Shown: one piece after another, positions 40,785 through 50,239 of the stretch
How the letters are laid out: each line of letters starts with the position of its first letter
How positions within the stretch are numbered: position 1 is the first letter of the stretch
From: Chlorobiaceae bacterium
GTDB taxonomy: Bacteria; Bacteroidota; Chlorobiia; Chlorobiales; Chlorobiaceae
NCBI GenBank assembly: GCA_016931495.1
Contig: JAFGER010000001.1
Span: 1-59,602, forward strand
Direction of reading: 5' to 3'
Length of the DNA: 59,602 nucleotides
The notes under the pieces: generated by a model
What the model was told of the DNA's origin: nothing
Databases searched by the model: none
The model's input: the letters and a program-made list of their open reading frames with translations, nothing else
Made by a program: the position numbers and the translations under genes

Positions 40785-40863
40785 GGGTATCTCTGAAAAC
40801 TTGTTACGAGCGCCGGTTGCTGTGTCGGGTGGCGTTCAAAATCTTCACGCACGCCATGTGCGC

Positions 40864-40926
40864 TCCGGTTTTTGCGTGCCAGCCGTCTTGCGCTTGGGGC
40901 TCTCATGACGCTTTTCAGAGGTGCCC
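40864..40926. repeat. 66-bp dispersed repeat, copy B, abutting the menF stop
   Basis: It matches 18184-18249 at about 80% by eye, from CCGGTTTTTGCG to AGAGGTGCCC. The repeat ends exactly against the menF TGA. In the minus direction a peptide RAPLKSVMRAPSARRLARKN can be read, similar to copy A, but no ribosome site is evident. Confidence 0.6.
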
Positions 40927-42333
40927 TCATGCTTTCTGTTGCGTGATGGCCAGAATATCGCCGATCTTCTGATCGACCTCCTCCCACTCCGACTCGGGAT
41001 CGGAGCCTCGCACCAGTCCGGCTCCCGAATAGAGATAGACCTTGTCTTCGAAAATCAGTGCCGAACGGATGCCGACGGCGAACTCGGCGGCGTCGCGGCT
41101 GAGCCAGCCAACCGGTGCGGCGTACCAGCCCCGGCAGAACGGTTCGACCGACAGGATCAGCTCCATCGCCTCTTCGCGCGGCACTCCACCGACAGCCGGA
41201 GTTGGGTGGAGCTGGCGGAGTACCGTGCTGTCGTTGCGGAACTCGGGGCGCAGCCGGGCGCGGCACCGCGCGTAGAGGTGGGCCAGACGGTTGAGCTGGA
41301 GCACACCGACCTCCTCCTGCATGTCGATCTCGCTGCACACCGGTTGCAGTTCGCGGTAGATGGTGTCCTTCACGAAGCGGTGCTCCCGGACGTCCTTTTC
41401 TGAGCCGAGCAGCAGTTTCGAGGCGGTGTGGTCGTCGGCTTTCACCTTCTCCTTGGTGACCGTGCCAGCAAGCGCTTCGGTCTGGAGCAGGTCGCCATCG
41501 CGGCGGTAGAGCCGTTCGGGCGTGAAGCTCACGAAGGCGTGACCCTCGATCGGTTCGAAATAGAAGCGATAGGCGGCGTTCTCAGGATATGGGTAGTCGA
41601 GCAGGAACCGGATGGCCGGAACCTTGCCGGAAAAACTCAGCTCGGTCTGCCGGGCGAGGATCACCTTGTCGAGTCCGCCTTCGTCGAATTTCCTTAGAAT
41701 CGTTTCGCAATGCTCGATCCACTGAGCCCGGTCGGGGCTGTAGGCGGTTCGGGTTATTCCGGGAATCGCGGGCGTCTTTACAGCCTGTTCGCTCCTGAGC
41801 GAAGCCAGGGTCTGCAAGAGCTGTTCGAGGGCCTGCTTGCGGTCGTCCGGCTTGAGCCAGACCGAGCAGGTCATCGAGGTTTTGCCGTCACGGCGCTCCA
41901 AGCTGATGAGTGGCAGAATGAACAGCGCCGAGCTGAAGCCGTGCCAGATGTGATCCTGTTGCTGGCGGTTGTTGAAGCAGAATCCGCCTACATATCGGGC
42001 GTGCGGATTTTTCAGTTTCAGGGCCTCTTCAAGCAGGGTGAAACTTCGTTCGTTCGGGCCGGTTTCGGTGATTTCGATGCGGTCGGCTTCTCCGATGCCT
42101 GCAATCCACTCGCTTTTCTCGCGGTTCATCCAGAAAAGCTTCGGGAACTGCTGCCTTTCCGCAAGCCAGGCCGGGCCGTCGACCACGCCGTCAATGCTGG
42201 TGGTGAAGCTCTCCAGCACGGGGCTGCCGTTGTCGTTATGCGGCGGTTGGGGCTGCGCAATGGCGGCTTTCACCGATTCTTCGAGGAGTTGAAGTGCCTT
42301 TTGCAACATTAGGGTACTATCGTCCGCCGGCAT
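40927..42333 (-). CDS. menF: isochorismate synthase
   Basis: The 468-residue chorismate-binding enzyme makes isochorismate, the first menaquinone step. The C-terminal catalytic half shows LDKVILARQTELSF, HAFVSFTPERLYRRDGD, LAGTVTKEKVKADD and LHPTPAVGGVPREEA, typical of MenF/DhbC. The N-terminal start at MPADDSTLM is preferred; MLQKALQ eight residues on is possible. It begins 13 bp after the TPR lipoprotein stop, so the two form an operon leading into menD. Confidence 0.92.
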   Translation of the reverse strand: MPADDSTLMLQKALQLLEESVKAAIAQPQPPHNDNGSPVLESFTTSIDGVVDGPAWLAERQQFPKLFWMNREKSEWIAGIGEADRIEITETGPNERSFTLLEEALKLKNPHARYVGGFCFNNRQQQDHIWHGFSSALFILPLISLERRDGKTSMTCSVWLKPDDRKQALEQLLQTLASLRSEQAVKTPAIPGITRTAYSPDRAQWIEHCETILRKFDEGGLDKVILARQTELSFSGKVPAIRFLLDYPYPENAAYRFYFEPIEGHAFVSFTPERLYRRDGDLLQTEALAGTVTKEKVKADDHTASKLLLGSEKDVREHRFVKDTIYRELQPVCSEIDMQEEVGVLQLNRLAHLYARCRARLRPEFRNDSTVLRQLHPTPAVGGVPREEAMELILSVEPFCRGWYAAPVGWLSRDAAEFAVGIRSALIFEDKVYLYSGAGLVRGSDPESEWEEVDQKIGDILAITQQKA

Positions 42334-42346
42334 GGTGGTTCAGAGT

Positions 42347-42961
42347 TCATTTTCCGGCCTTTTCAGGCACATCGTTCTGCAGGTGCCGTTCCAGGGATGC
42401 GGCAAGATAATTGTTTTTGTCCTGAAGCCATGTAAGGATTTTTCTGGCTTCGTCAATTTTGCCCTGTTGAAGGTAACACATCCCCATCGTGTAGTAAGCC
42501 TCCTGGAACGAATAGCTGTTGTCGATGGCTTTCTGATAGGAGTCGAGTGCGTCGTCGTAGCGTTTGAGCTGGTAATAGACGTTGCCGAGATCGAAATGAC
42601 GGAGCGAGTCGTCGGGCGCGATGCCGACCCGTTTCTGCATCCATGGAAGGGCCGCGGCATACTCTTCTTTATTGAAATAGGCTGCGCCGAGCCCCGAATA
42701 GGCTTCGTCGAGACCCGGTTCGATTTTGATGGCTCGTTGGTATGACTCGATAGCTTCATCGAACCGCTGCTGGCGAGCGTATTCTCTGCCGAGGTTCAAA
42801 TAGGCTCGTGCATTTTCGGGATTTTTCCAGACCACCTGTTGCAGCTCCTGAATGCGCGCCTCCTTGTTCTGGCAGCCCAGAAGTCCGGAAAGGCAGCAGA
42901 GGATAAGCAACGGACGGGCAATCCGGCGGTATGGTTGCAAAATCTGTATCATAAACTTCAA
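42347..42961 (-). CDS. TPR-repeat lipoprotein
   Basis: The 204-residue protein has a lipoprotein signal (LLILCCLSGLLGC, lipobox LLGC with Cys at residue 30) and then about four tetratricopeptide repeats: ENARAYLNLGREYARQQRFD, GLDEAYSGLGAAYFNKEEYA, DDSLRHFDLGNVYYQLKRYD and SFQEAYYTMGMCYLQQGKID. It is likely an outer- or inner-membrane-anchored scaffold on the periplasmic side. It precedes menF by 13 bp on the same strand, though no functional link to menaquinone is obvious. Confidence 0.85.
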   Translation of the reverse strand: MKFMIQILQPYRRIARPLLILCCLSGLLGCQNKEARIQELQQVVWKNPENARAYLNLGREYARQQRFDEAIESYQRAIKIEPGLDEAYSGLGAAYFNKEEYAAALPWMQKRVGIAPDDSLRHFDLGNVYYQLKRYDDALDSYQKAIDNSYSFQEAYYTMGMCYLQQGKIDEARKILTWLQDKNNYLAASLERHLQNDVPEKAGK

Positions 42962-43070
42962 TATAGCGACTGGTTTTTTTTTCTGCTAACCTCTGCACTG
43001 CCGGGGATGTTCTTGCCGTCGTGCAAGGGGAGTGTTTTCTGCAAGATCGACAAACAAAAACAATCTGGTC

Positions 43071-43277
43071 ATGAAAAAGACAATACAGGTCAGCGGAATG
43101 CGCTGTTCAAGCTGTGAAATGCTCGTTACCGAAGCTCTGGAGGCCCTCGATGGAGTGCAGAAAGCGAAGGCTTCCCATCAGCTCAGTGAGGTCGAGGTCG
43201 AATACGATCCGTCGAAAACCGGTGATGATGCGCTGAAACAGGCGATCGAAGGGGAGGGCTTTACGGTAACCGGATGA
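43071..43277 (+). CDS. heavy-metal-associated (HMA) domain protein, copper-chaperone-like
   Basis: The 68-residue protein is one HMA domain: TIQVSGMRCSSCEMLVTEAL with the metal-binding GMxCxxC, then VEVEYDPSKTGDDALKQAIE. It is the size of CopZ-type copper chaperones. No copper ATPase lies nearby. The ATG at 43071 gives the compact form. A terminator hairpin follows at 43302-43327. Confidence 0.88.
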   Translation: MKKTIQVSGMRCSSCEMLVTEALEALDGVQKAKASHQLSEVEVEYDPSKTGDDALKQAIEGEGFTVTG

Positions 43278-43301
43278 GTGGCGAGGTATCGGCGGAAAAC
43301 A

Positions 43302-43327
43302 GAAAAGCCTCCACATGGGAGGCTTTC
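43302..43327 (+). terminator. terminator hairpin between the HMA gene and tRNA-Asp
   Basis: AAAAGCCTCC-CACAT-GGGAGGCTTTC forms a stem of about 10 bp with flanking A and T runs. It lies between the convergent HMA gene and tRNA gene and could serve both strands. Confidence 0.65.
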
Positions 43328-43341
43328 GTATCGGTACGGTG

Positions 43342-43416
43342 CGGAGCTGACGGGGCTCGAACCCGCGACCTCCTGCGTGACAGGCAGGCGCTCTAACCAA
43401 ACTGAGCTACAGCTCC
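43342..43416 (-). tRNA. tRNA-Asp(GTC)
   Basis: The 75-nt gene folds as a standard cloverleaf on the minus strand. The acceptor stem pairs GGAGCTG with CAGCTCC, with a G discriminator. The D arm is GCTC..GAGC, the anticodon stem-loop is CCTGC-CTGTCAC-GCAGG with anticodon GTC, and the T arm is GCGGG-TTCGAGC-CCCGT. CCA is not encoded (the next bases read CACC). Confidence 0.95.
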
Positions 43417-43654
43417 GTTCCTGATTGAGTGGACAAATGTAGTGAAGCCCTCTTTTGTTTCCAAATAATTTTTTCATTTTTAACAAGCACGCATGCAGAA
43501 GAGAGGGATGCCGGTCGGTTCGGGAGGTTTTTTTCGAGCTGCTTGCAAAGAGGTGTCCTAATGCCGGGAGTTTCGTAAATTAGTGCTCAATGTGACGGCA
43601 ACCCCTCGTAAAAGGGGCGTTATGTCTTTGTTAACGTTTATCAGTGCAACAAAC

Positions 43655-44998
<1,344 letters not shown>

Positions 44999-45049
44999 CT
45001 CCGATCTGCCAAACGCAAAGTATTTGTTTTCATTAACTGGATTTACATT

Positions 45050-45337
45050 ATGTCTGTCACTACAAAAGATGTCGCCTATATCGCGGAACTTGCCCGCCTG
45101 AAATTCACCGATGCCGAGCAGGAACGGATGACCGATGAGCTGAACATGATTCTGCACTATGTCGACAAGCTCAACGAGGTCGATACCGAGGGGGTCGAGC
45201 CGCTCAACACGATTCACGATCAGATCAACGTGCTCAGGGCCGATGTGGAGCATACGCCGCTCTCCAACGAGGAGGCGCTGAAAAATGCTCCCGACCGCCA
45301 GGATCGTTTCTTCAAGGTGCCGAAGGTGATCGGCTGA
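45050..45337 (+). CDS. gatC: Asp-tRNA(Asn)/Glu-tRNA(Gln) amidotransferase subunit C
   Basis: The 95-residue subunit stabilises GatA in the transamidation route to Gln- and Asn-tRNA. It shows [40 protein letters not shown] and the C-terminal [19 protein letters not shown], all standard for GatC. It lies 51 bp after gltA and 4 bp before the DUF167 gene. Confidence 0.95.
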   Translation: MSVTTKDVAYIAELARLKFTDAEQERMTDELNMILHYVDKLNEVDTEGVEPLNTIHDQINVLRADVEHTPLSNEEALKNAPDRQDRFFKVPKVIG

Positions 45338-45341
45338 GCCG

Positions 45342-45659
45342 ATGCCGTTCATCAGCCAGAAGGGCGACGATGCCTGCCTCTCGGTGAGGGTGCAGCCCCG
45401 TTCTTCGAAAACAGGCATTGCCGGCCGGTACGGAGATCAGGTCAAAATCTGCCTGAAGTCCGCTCCGGTGGACAATGCCGCCAACAAGGAGTGTTGCCAG
45501 TTGCTGGCCAAAACGCTCGGCGTGCCACGCTCAAACGTGTCGGTCATGAACGGCCAGACCTCGCGCAGCAAGGTGCTGAAGGTGGAGGGCATGACGCCCT
45601 CCGAGCTTCGCAAAGCGCTCGCTCCCGTGCTCGGTGACGAACCGGAGGCGGGTGTATGA
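45342..45659 (+). CDS. DUF167 (YggU) family protein
   Basis: The 105-residue protein has the family motifs [19 protein letters not shown] and [20 protein letters not shown] near the middle, then [18 protein letters not shown]. The function of the family is not known to me. It begins 4 bp after gatC. Its TGA overlaps an ATG (ATGA, 45656-45659) that is the expected start of dtd. Confidence 0.88.
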   Translation: MPFISQKGDDACLSVRVQPRSSKTGIAGRYGDQVKICLKSAPVDNAANKECCQLLAKTLGVPRSNVSVMNGQTSRSKVLKVEGMTPSELRKALAPVLGDEPEAGV

Positions 45660-46107
45660 GGTGTGTTGTGCAGAGCGGGTGCGCGAGGCGAGCGTTACCA
45701 TCGGCGGTGAACGTTTCAGCTCCATCGGCAGCGGCCTCATGGTACTTGCCGGAATCTCGCGCGAGGATACGGAAGCCGATCTCGCCTGGATGAGCCGCAA
45801 GCTTCCTAACCTGCGCATTTTTGAGGACGACGAGGGGCGTATGAATCGCTCGGTCAAAGAGATCGGCGGCGAGCTGCTTGTCGTCTCGCAATTCACGCTT
45901 TACGCCGATGCCAGCCGGGGCCATCGTCCGGGCTTCACCGAATCCGCGCCCTCCGAAGTCGCTCGTCCGCTCTTCGACCGCTTCGTCGAACTGCTCCGCA
46001 GCGAGTCCGGTCTGCCGGTCGAAACCGGAAGCTTTGGCGCGGACATGCAGGTCTCGCTCATCAACGACGGTCCGGTCACCATTATTCTCGAATCACCGAA
46101 AAAGTAA
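45656..46107 (+). CDS. dtd: D-aminoacyl-tRNA deacylase, apparent 2-nt frameshift near the start
   Basis: The enzyme frees D-amino acids from mischarged tRNA. The body is intact: [40 protein letters not shown] (SQFTLYAD motif) and the C-terminal [12 protein letters not shown] cross-dimer motif. The expected opening is MRCVVQ-RVREASV. The ATG coupled to the DUF167 stop reads MRCVVQ, but the sequence then has CAGAGCGG where CAGCGG would keep the frame, so an extra AG (45674-45675) shifts it. In the main frame a GTG at 45661 would give a protein of about normal length with a changed first strand. A sequencing error is possible. Confidence 0.85.
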
Positions 46108-46161
46108 AGGGCATGGCGTGCGCCTGTTGTGTGCTGTCATTTTTTCGATGCTTCCAAAAAC

Positions 46162-46187
46162 GGGCGACCGCAAGGGATCGCCCCTAC
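46162..46187. repeat. GGGCRACC palindrome copy
   Basis: GGGCGACCGCAAGGGATCGC followed by CCCTAC is a near-perfect hairpin. Similar sequences occur near 56.8-56.9 and 59.0 kb. It lies in the gap between dtd and kdsB. Confidence 0.6.
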
Positions 46188-46226
46188 ATCATTGAAATCG
46201 AGTTCTGATAACGCTACTATCCATCC

Positions 46227-46973
46227 ATGAACGTCGTCATCGTTATTCCCGCCCGGCTCAGTTCCAGCCGCCTGAAAGAGAAAATGCTGGCCGATCTGGA
46301 GGGCGAGCCGCTGATCGTGCGTACCTGGCAGCAGGCGATGAAGTCGCGCCTGGCCAAGCGCGTGGTGGTGGCGACCGACAGCGAGCGCATTTTCGCGGTG
46401 CTGCGTGACGCCGGGGCGGAGGTGGTGATGACCTCGCCCGACCTCACCTGCGGCACAGACCGCATCGCCGAAGCCGCTGAGCAGGTTGGCGGCGACGTCT
46501 TCGTCAATCTCCAGGGGGATGAGCCGCTCATCGACCCGGCGACCATCGACCTGGCCATCGCGCCCTTCTTCGAGGATGACTCGACGCCCGACTGCACCAC
46601 GCTGGTTTTTCCGCTGAAGCCGGATGAGCGGCACATCATCGACGACCCACACGTCGTCAAGGCGGTGCTCGACGCCAAAGGCCACGCCCTCTACTTCTCG
46701 CGCTGCCCGATTCCCTACCGCCGCGAAATGCTGTCCGATACGCGCTATTATCGCCACATCGGTCTCTACGCCTTCCGCGCCGACGTGCTCAAAGCGTTCG
46801 TCGCACTTCCCCCCTCGATGCTCGAACGTGCCGAATCCCTCGAACAACTCCGCCTGCTCGAAAACGGCTACCGCATCCGCTGCATCGAAACGACAACTGA
46901 CACGCCGGGCGTCAATACCGAGGAAGAGTTGGAAGAGGTGCGGAGGCTGTTCAGGGTGCGGTATGGGAGGTGA
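46227..46973 (+). CDS. kdsB: 3-deoxy-manno-octulosonate cytidylyltransferase (CMP-KDO synthetase)
   Basis: The 248-residue enzyme activates KDO for lipopolysaccharide core assembly. It begins [20 protein letters not shown] (nucleotide-binding loop), followed by [39 protein letters not shown] with the metal-binding Asp, and [12 protein letters not shown] and [12 protein letters not shown], all hallmarks of KdsB. It indicates an outer membrane with LPS. Confidence 0.95.
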   Translation: MNVVIVIPARLSSSRLKEKMLADLEGEPLIVRTWQQAMKSRLAKRVVVATDSERIFAVLRDAGAEVVMTSPDLTCGTDRIAEAAEQVGGDVFVNLQGDEPLIDPATIDLAIAPFFEDDSTPDCTTLVFPLKPDERHIIDDPHVVKAVLDAKGHALYFSRCPIPYRREMLSDTRYYRHIGLYAFRADVLKAFVALPPSMLERAESLEQLRLLENGYRIRCIETTTDTPGVNTEEELEEVRRLFRVRYGR

Positions 46974-47037
46974 GTAAGAGGGGGCTGTTTTTTTTCAGAA
47001 CGAAACCTTGATATTTTATTCGGAAATTTATCAGTCA

Positions 47038-47886
47038 ATGATTCGTTGTGAAAAGCGTTATTTTCCTGAGGTTATATCGCAATCTGACTCGACATTTCAC
47101 GTGATTAAAAAAATAAAAGCTTTGTTTGCCGGCGCAGGCATCGGAACCCTCGGGGGTTTGATTGGTCTTGGTGGCGCTGAATTTCGTTTGCCGCTTTTAC
47201 TCGGAATGTTTGCTTTTCCGCCGTTGGAAGCTGTCATTCTCAACAAGGCGATGAGTCTTCTGGTGGTTGCCTCAGCCCTGCCGTTCAGGGCAGCCACCAT
47301 CTCCTGGGAGACTCTGTTCGCGCACTGGACGATCATTGTCAATCTTCTGGCTGGTAGTTTGGTCGGGGCCTGGCTTGGGGCAAGTTGGGCGACAAAATTG
47401 CGAAGTGAAACCCTCTACCGGGTTATAGCAATCCTTCTGGTTGGTATTGCCCTTGTGTTGCTGACCGGACACCAGACAAATACAGCAGGATCAGCGCTAT
47501 TCGATTCACCTGCCCTGCTGATGACAACAGGCGTAATCGCGGGTTTGGGGATCGGCATCGTTGCCGCCCTTCTTGGTGTGGCCGGTGGCGAGTTGCTGAT
47601 TCCTGTGATCGTTATCCTGTTCGGGGCGGACATTAAACTTGCGGGGAGTTTGTCGCTCGCCGTCAGCCTGCCAACCATGCTGGTCAGTTTTGCGCGTTAC
47701 AGTAAGGACAGCAGCTTTGTGGTTCTTGGCGCGAACAAATCGTTTGTCCTGATCATGGCTATCGGCTCGATTGTTGGCGCCTGGTTCGGTTCCCGGTTGC
47801 TTGGCATTGTTCCCGACACTTATCTGCTGCCGATGCTTGCCGCAATTTTGTTGATTTCAGCGCTTAAAGTGTGGAAGCACAAATAA
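47038..47886 (+). CDS. TSUP (TauE/SafE) family membrane transporter
   Basis: The protein of about 282 residues has eight or so hydrophobic helices with the two inverted TSUP motifs, GTLGGLIGLGGAEFRLPLLL near the start and GLGIGIVAALLGVAGGELLIP in the middle. TSUP proteins export sulfite or organosulfonates, or move other anions; a sulfur-related role would suit this host but is inferred. The start is uncertain: ATG 47038, or GTG 47101 directly before IKKIKALFAGAG. Confidence 0.85.
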   Translation: MIRCEKRYFPEVISQSDSTFHVIKKIKALFAGAGIGTLGGLIGLGGAEFRLPLLLGMFAFPPLEAVILNKAMSLLVVASALPFRAATISWETLFAHWTIIVNLLAGSLVGAWLGASWATKLRSETLYRVIAILLVGIALVLLTGHQTNTAGSALFDSPALLMTTGVIAGLGIGIVAALLGVAGGELLIPVIVILFGADIKLAGSLSLAVSLPTMLVSFARYSKDSSFVVLGANKSFVLIMAIGSIVGAWFGSRLLGIVPDTYLLPMLAAILLISALKVWKHK

Positions 47887-47915
47887 CTCCCTGCAAAGCG
47901 TAGCCTGCGATTTCT

Positions 47916-49112
47916 CTACTCTGTAACCCGCGCATCCCTCCGCCCATCGTGGAACGTGAGCGCAATCTCCGACCCCGCCTCCAGCGCAGCGGCTGAAGTG
48001 ACATACCGATCATCCTGCGTCACCATCGCGAAGCCGCGTTTGAGGACTCGCTGGATGTCGAGCATTTCGAGGCGGTCTGTGGCTGCGCGGAGTTGCCGGT
48101 CGCGGTCGCGGAGCTTTTCCGAGATGGCTCGCTTCATCTCTTTTTCCGTCAACGCCAACCGTTCTTCAAACTGGCCGAGCATCTGCGCCGGGCGGTTGAA
48201 GGCGTAGCTGCTGGTGATGGAGTCGAGCTGGAGCTGCGCTCCCGAAATCTTGCCCTCCATCAAGATCGATTGCCGCTGCATGAGCCCGTCGATTTGTCGG
48301 AGCAGTTCGTCGCGGTCGGGCACAGCGCGTTCGGCGGCGATTGACGGCGTGCCTGCGCGGAGGTCGGCCACCATGTCGGCGACCGAGAGGTCAGTTTCGT
48401 GGCCGACGGCGCTGATGACCGGAATCTTCGACTGGTAGATCGCTTCAGCCACGGCCTCGTCGTTGAAGGCTTGCAGGTCTTCGGCGGAGCCGCCGCCGCG
48501 TGCCACGATGAGCACGTCGGGGCGGTGTTTCGGCGTTGGCGGGTCGTTGAAGTAGCGGAGCGCGCGCACGATCGACTCGACGGCGCGCTCGCCCTGCACC
48601 TGCACCGGGTAGAGCAGCAGCTCTGCAGCCGGGAAGCGCCGGGCGAAGACGTCGCTCATGTCGCGAATCACCGCGCCGGTGGAGGAGGTAATCATGCCGA
48701 TGCGCCGGGGAATGCGCGGGATCGGCTTCTTGCGTTCCGGATCGAAGTAGCCGGCCTGGGCCAGTTTGGCGATCAACCTTTCGAGCGCCAGCCGTTGTGC
48801 TCCCTCGCCGGTTTCGAACAGCGCCGTGCAGATGAGCTGATATCGTCCGGCAGGCGGATAGACCTCAAGCCGCCCTTCCGCGATCACTTCAAGGCCGTCG
48901 CGCAGCTCCATCGGAAAGCGGGTGCGCACGCTCTTCCACATCACGGCGGGCAACTGCGCCTCGCTGTCCTTCAGCGTCAGATAGACATGCCCAGAGCTGT
49001 GCAGCTTGCAGTTCGACAGCTCACCCTTCACCCTGACGAAGGGGAACAGGCTCTCCAGCTCGCTTTTGATGGTGCGGGTCAGCTCGCCGACGCTCTGTGC
49101 GGTTTCAGTCAT
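47916..49112 (-). CDS. xseA: exodeoxyribonuclease VII large subunit
   Basis: The 398-residue subunit degrades single-stranded DNA with XseB. It has an N-terminal OB fold (FVRVKGELSNCKLHSSGHVY), PRIPRRIGMITSSTGAVIRDM, VLIVARGGGSAEDLQAFNDE and ISAVGHETDLSVADMVADLR, then coiled-coil and C-terminal domains. I chose MTETAQSVGEL as the start; the upstream frame overlaps the divergent HU/SPOR gene region. xseB is not seen next to it. Confidence 0.95.
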   Translation of the reverse strand: MTETAQSVGELTRTIKSELESLFPFVRVKGELSNCKLHSSGHVYLTLKDSEAQLPAVMWKSVRTRFPMELRDGLEVIAEGRLEVYPPAGRYQLICTALFETGEGAQRLALERLIAKLAQAGYFDPERKKPIPRIPRRIGMITSSTGAVIRDMSDVFARRFPAAELLLYPVQVQGERAVESIVRALRYFNDPPTPKHRPDVLIVARGGGSAEDLQAFNDEAVAEAIYQSKIPVISAVGHETDLSVADMVADLRAGTPSIAAERAVPDRDELLRQIDGLMQRQSILMEGKISGAQLQLDSITSSYAFNRPAQMLGQFEERLALTEKEMKRAISEKLRDRDRQLRAATDRLEMLDIQRVLKRGFAMVTQDDRYVTSAAALEAGSEIALTFHDGRRDARVTE

Positions 49113-49234
49113 ACGGTCGCGGTTTTTCGGCAACTTACGGTTTTTCACCCTGATTCCCGCGTCCGTCAGAAGCCCGTCTTTTGGCGGGGATGTATTATAT
49201 TCTCTGGACTTTTCACTCTTCATCGGATAACGTA

Positions 49235-50239
49235 ATGGCCGACCAAACAGCACCTGATATTCTCGCCGGGCTTCTCGACATCCAGCCGGATGAGGCGCAG
49301 CGCCTGCTCGATCGCTTTGCCGGTGGCATGACGGCCGAGCTGCTCGACCGGAGCCGCTTATCCGTTGATGGATTGGGATCGTTTTCGGTTGTTCATGAAC
49401 AGCCGGTGCGTGAGTCGGGCGCGGATGGAACGCGCTATTTGCCCCCGAGGAACAGGGTGGAGTTTACTCCACGCGCAAAAGGGAGTGATGACACGGCGGC
49501 CATTGCGTCGGCGCGGCTCGACATGGCGGCGGATGAAGCGCAGCGTTTCGCGCAGGCGCTTTCCGGCATGTTCGGTCAGCTTTCCGGCAGCGCGAGCGGA
49601 TTGGAGTTGCGCGGATTCGGATCGTTTGCCGCCGGGACGGGGACGTTCCGTTTTCAGCCGGACGGATCGCTCGACGAGCTGCTCAACATCGGTTACGGCG
49701 ATTTGAAGGAGATCGTGATTCCGGAGCAGACGGCGGTCGAGGCCGGAAGCGCAGCTCCGGAGCGTAGCGGGATGATGAAGCTCGTGGCGCTGCTCGTCGT
49801 CGCGCTGCTGCTGCTGGTCGGCGGCTGGTTGCTCTATCGTCACGTTGCTCCCGGCAGTGTCGAGACTGGCTCCGCCCCGGCTCCGTCAGCCTCCGTTTCC
49901 GCCGTCGAAGAGAAGCCGGAGTCAGCGCCTCGGCCGGAAGCTCCGCAGGCCGGTTCGCTCCTGCTTCGCAAGGGGCGATACACGGTGATCGTGGCGACCT
50001 TCTCGTCGAAAAACGGCGCGAAGCAGGAGTGGCGGCGGCTTTCGGAGCTTGGCCACCAGCTCAGGGTCTGGCCGGTAAAATCCGGCGGCGACCGCTATTA
50101 CCGGCTCGTCACTGGCGATTTCGGAAGCGTGAGAGCGGCTCGCGACAGCATGAAGTCGATGCCGAAAGGTCTGCCAAGTCACAGCTATATTCAGCAAGCA
50201 CCAAAAAATGTCGTTTTGTATGGAGAAGAAGGCTTGTAA
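49235..50239 (+). CDS. HU-CCDC81/SPOR domain membrane protein
   Basis: The 334-residue protein has two HU-like (CCDC81-type) domains in the first 160 residues (LSVDGLGSFSVVHEQP and LELRGFGSFAAGTGTFRF), one membrane helix near 190 (LVALLVVALLLLVGGWLLY), a Pro/Ala-rich linker and a C-terminal SPOR domain (YTVIVATFSSKNGAKQEW). This layout is typical of Bacteroidota/Chlorobi. SPOR domains bind denuded septal peptidoglycan. Its end overlaps bchY by 32 bp, indicating coupling. Confidence 0.82.
   Translation: MADQTAPDILAGLLDIQPDEAQRLLDRFAGGMTAELLDRSRLSVDGLGSFSVVHEQPVRESGADGTRYLPPRNRVEFTPRAKGSDDTAAIASARLDMAADEAQRFAQALSGMFGQLSGSASGLELRGFGSFAAGTGTFRFQPDGSLDELLNIGYGDLKEIVIPEQTAVEAGSAAPERSGMMKLVALLVVALLLLVGGWLLYRHVAPGSVETGSAPAPSASVSAVEEKPESAPRPEAPQAGSLLLRKGRYTVIVATFSSKNGAKQEWRRLSELGHQLRVWPVKSGGDRYYRLVTGDFGSVRAARDSMKSMPKGLPSHSYIQQAPKNVVLYGEEGL

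Noticed and set aside
47090-47106. parS-like site TTTCACGTGA
   Set aside because: Only the 10-bp core matches the known 16-bp consensus, it lies within or at the start of a transporter gene 24 kb from parAB, and one such match can occur by chance.
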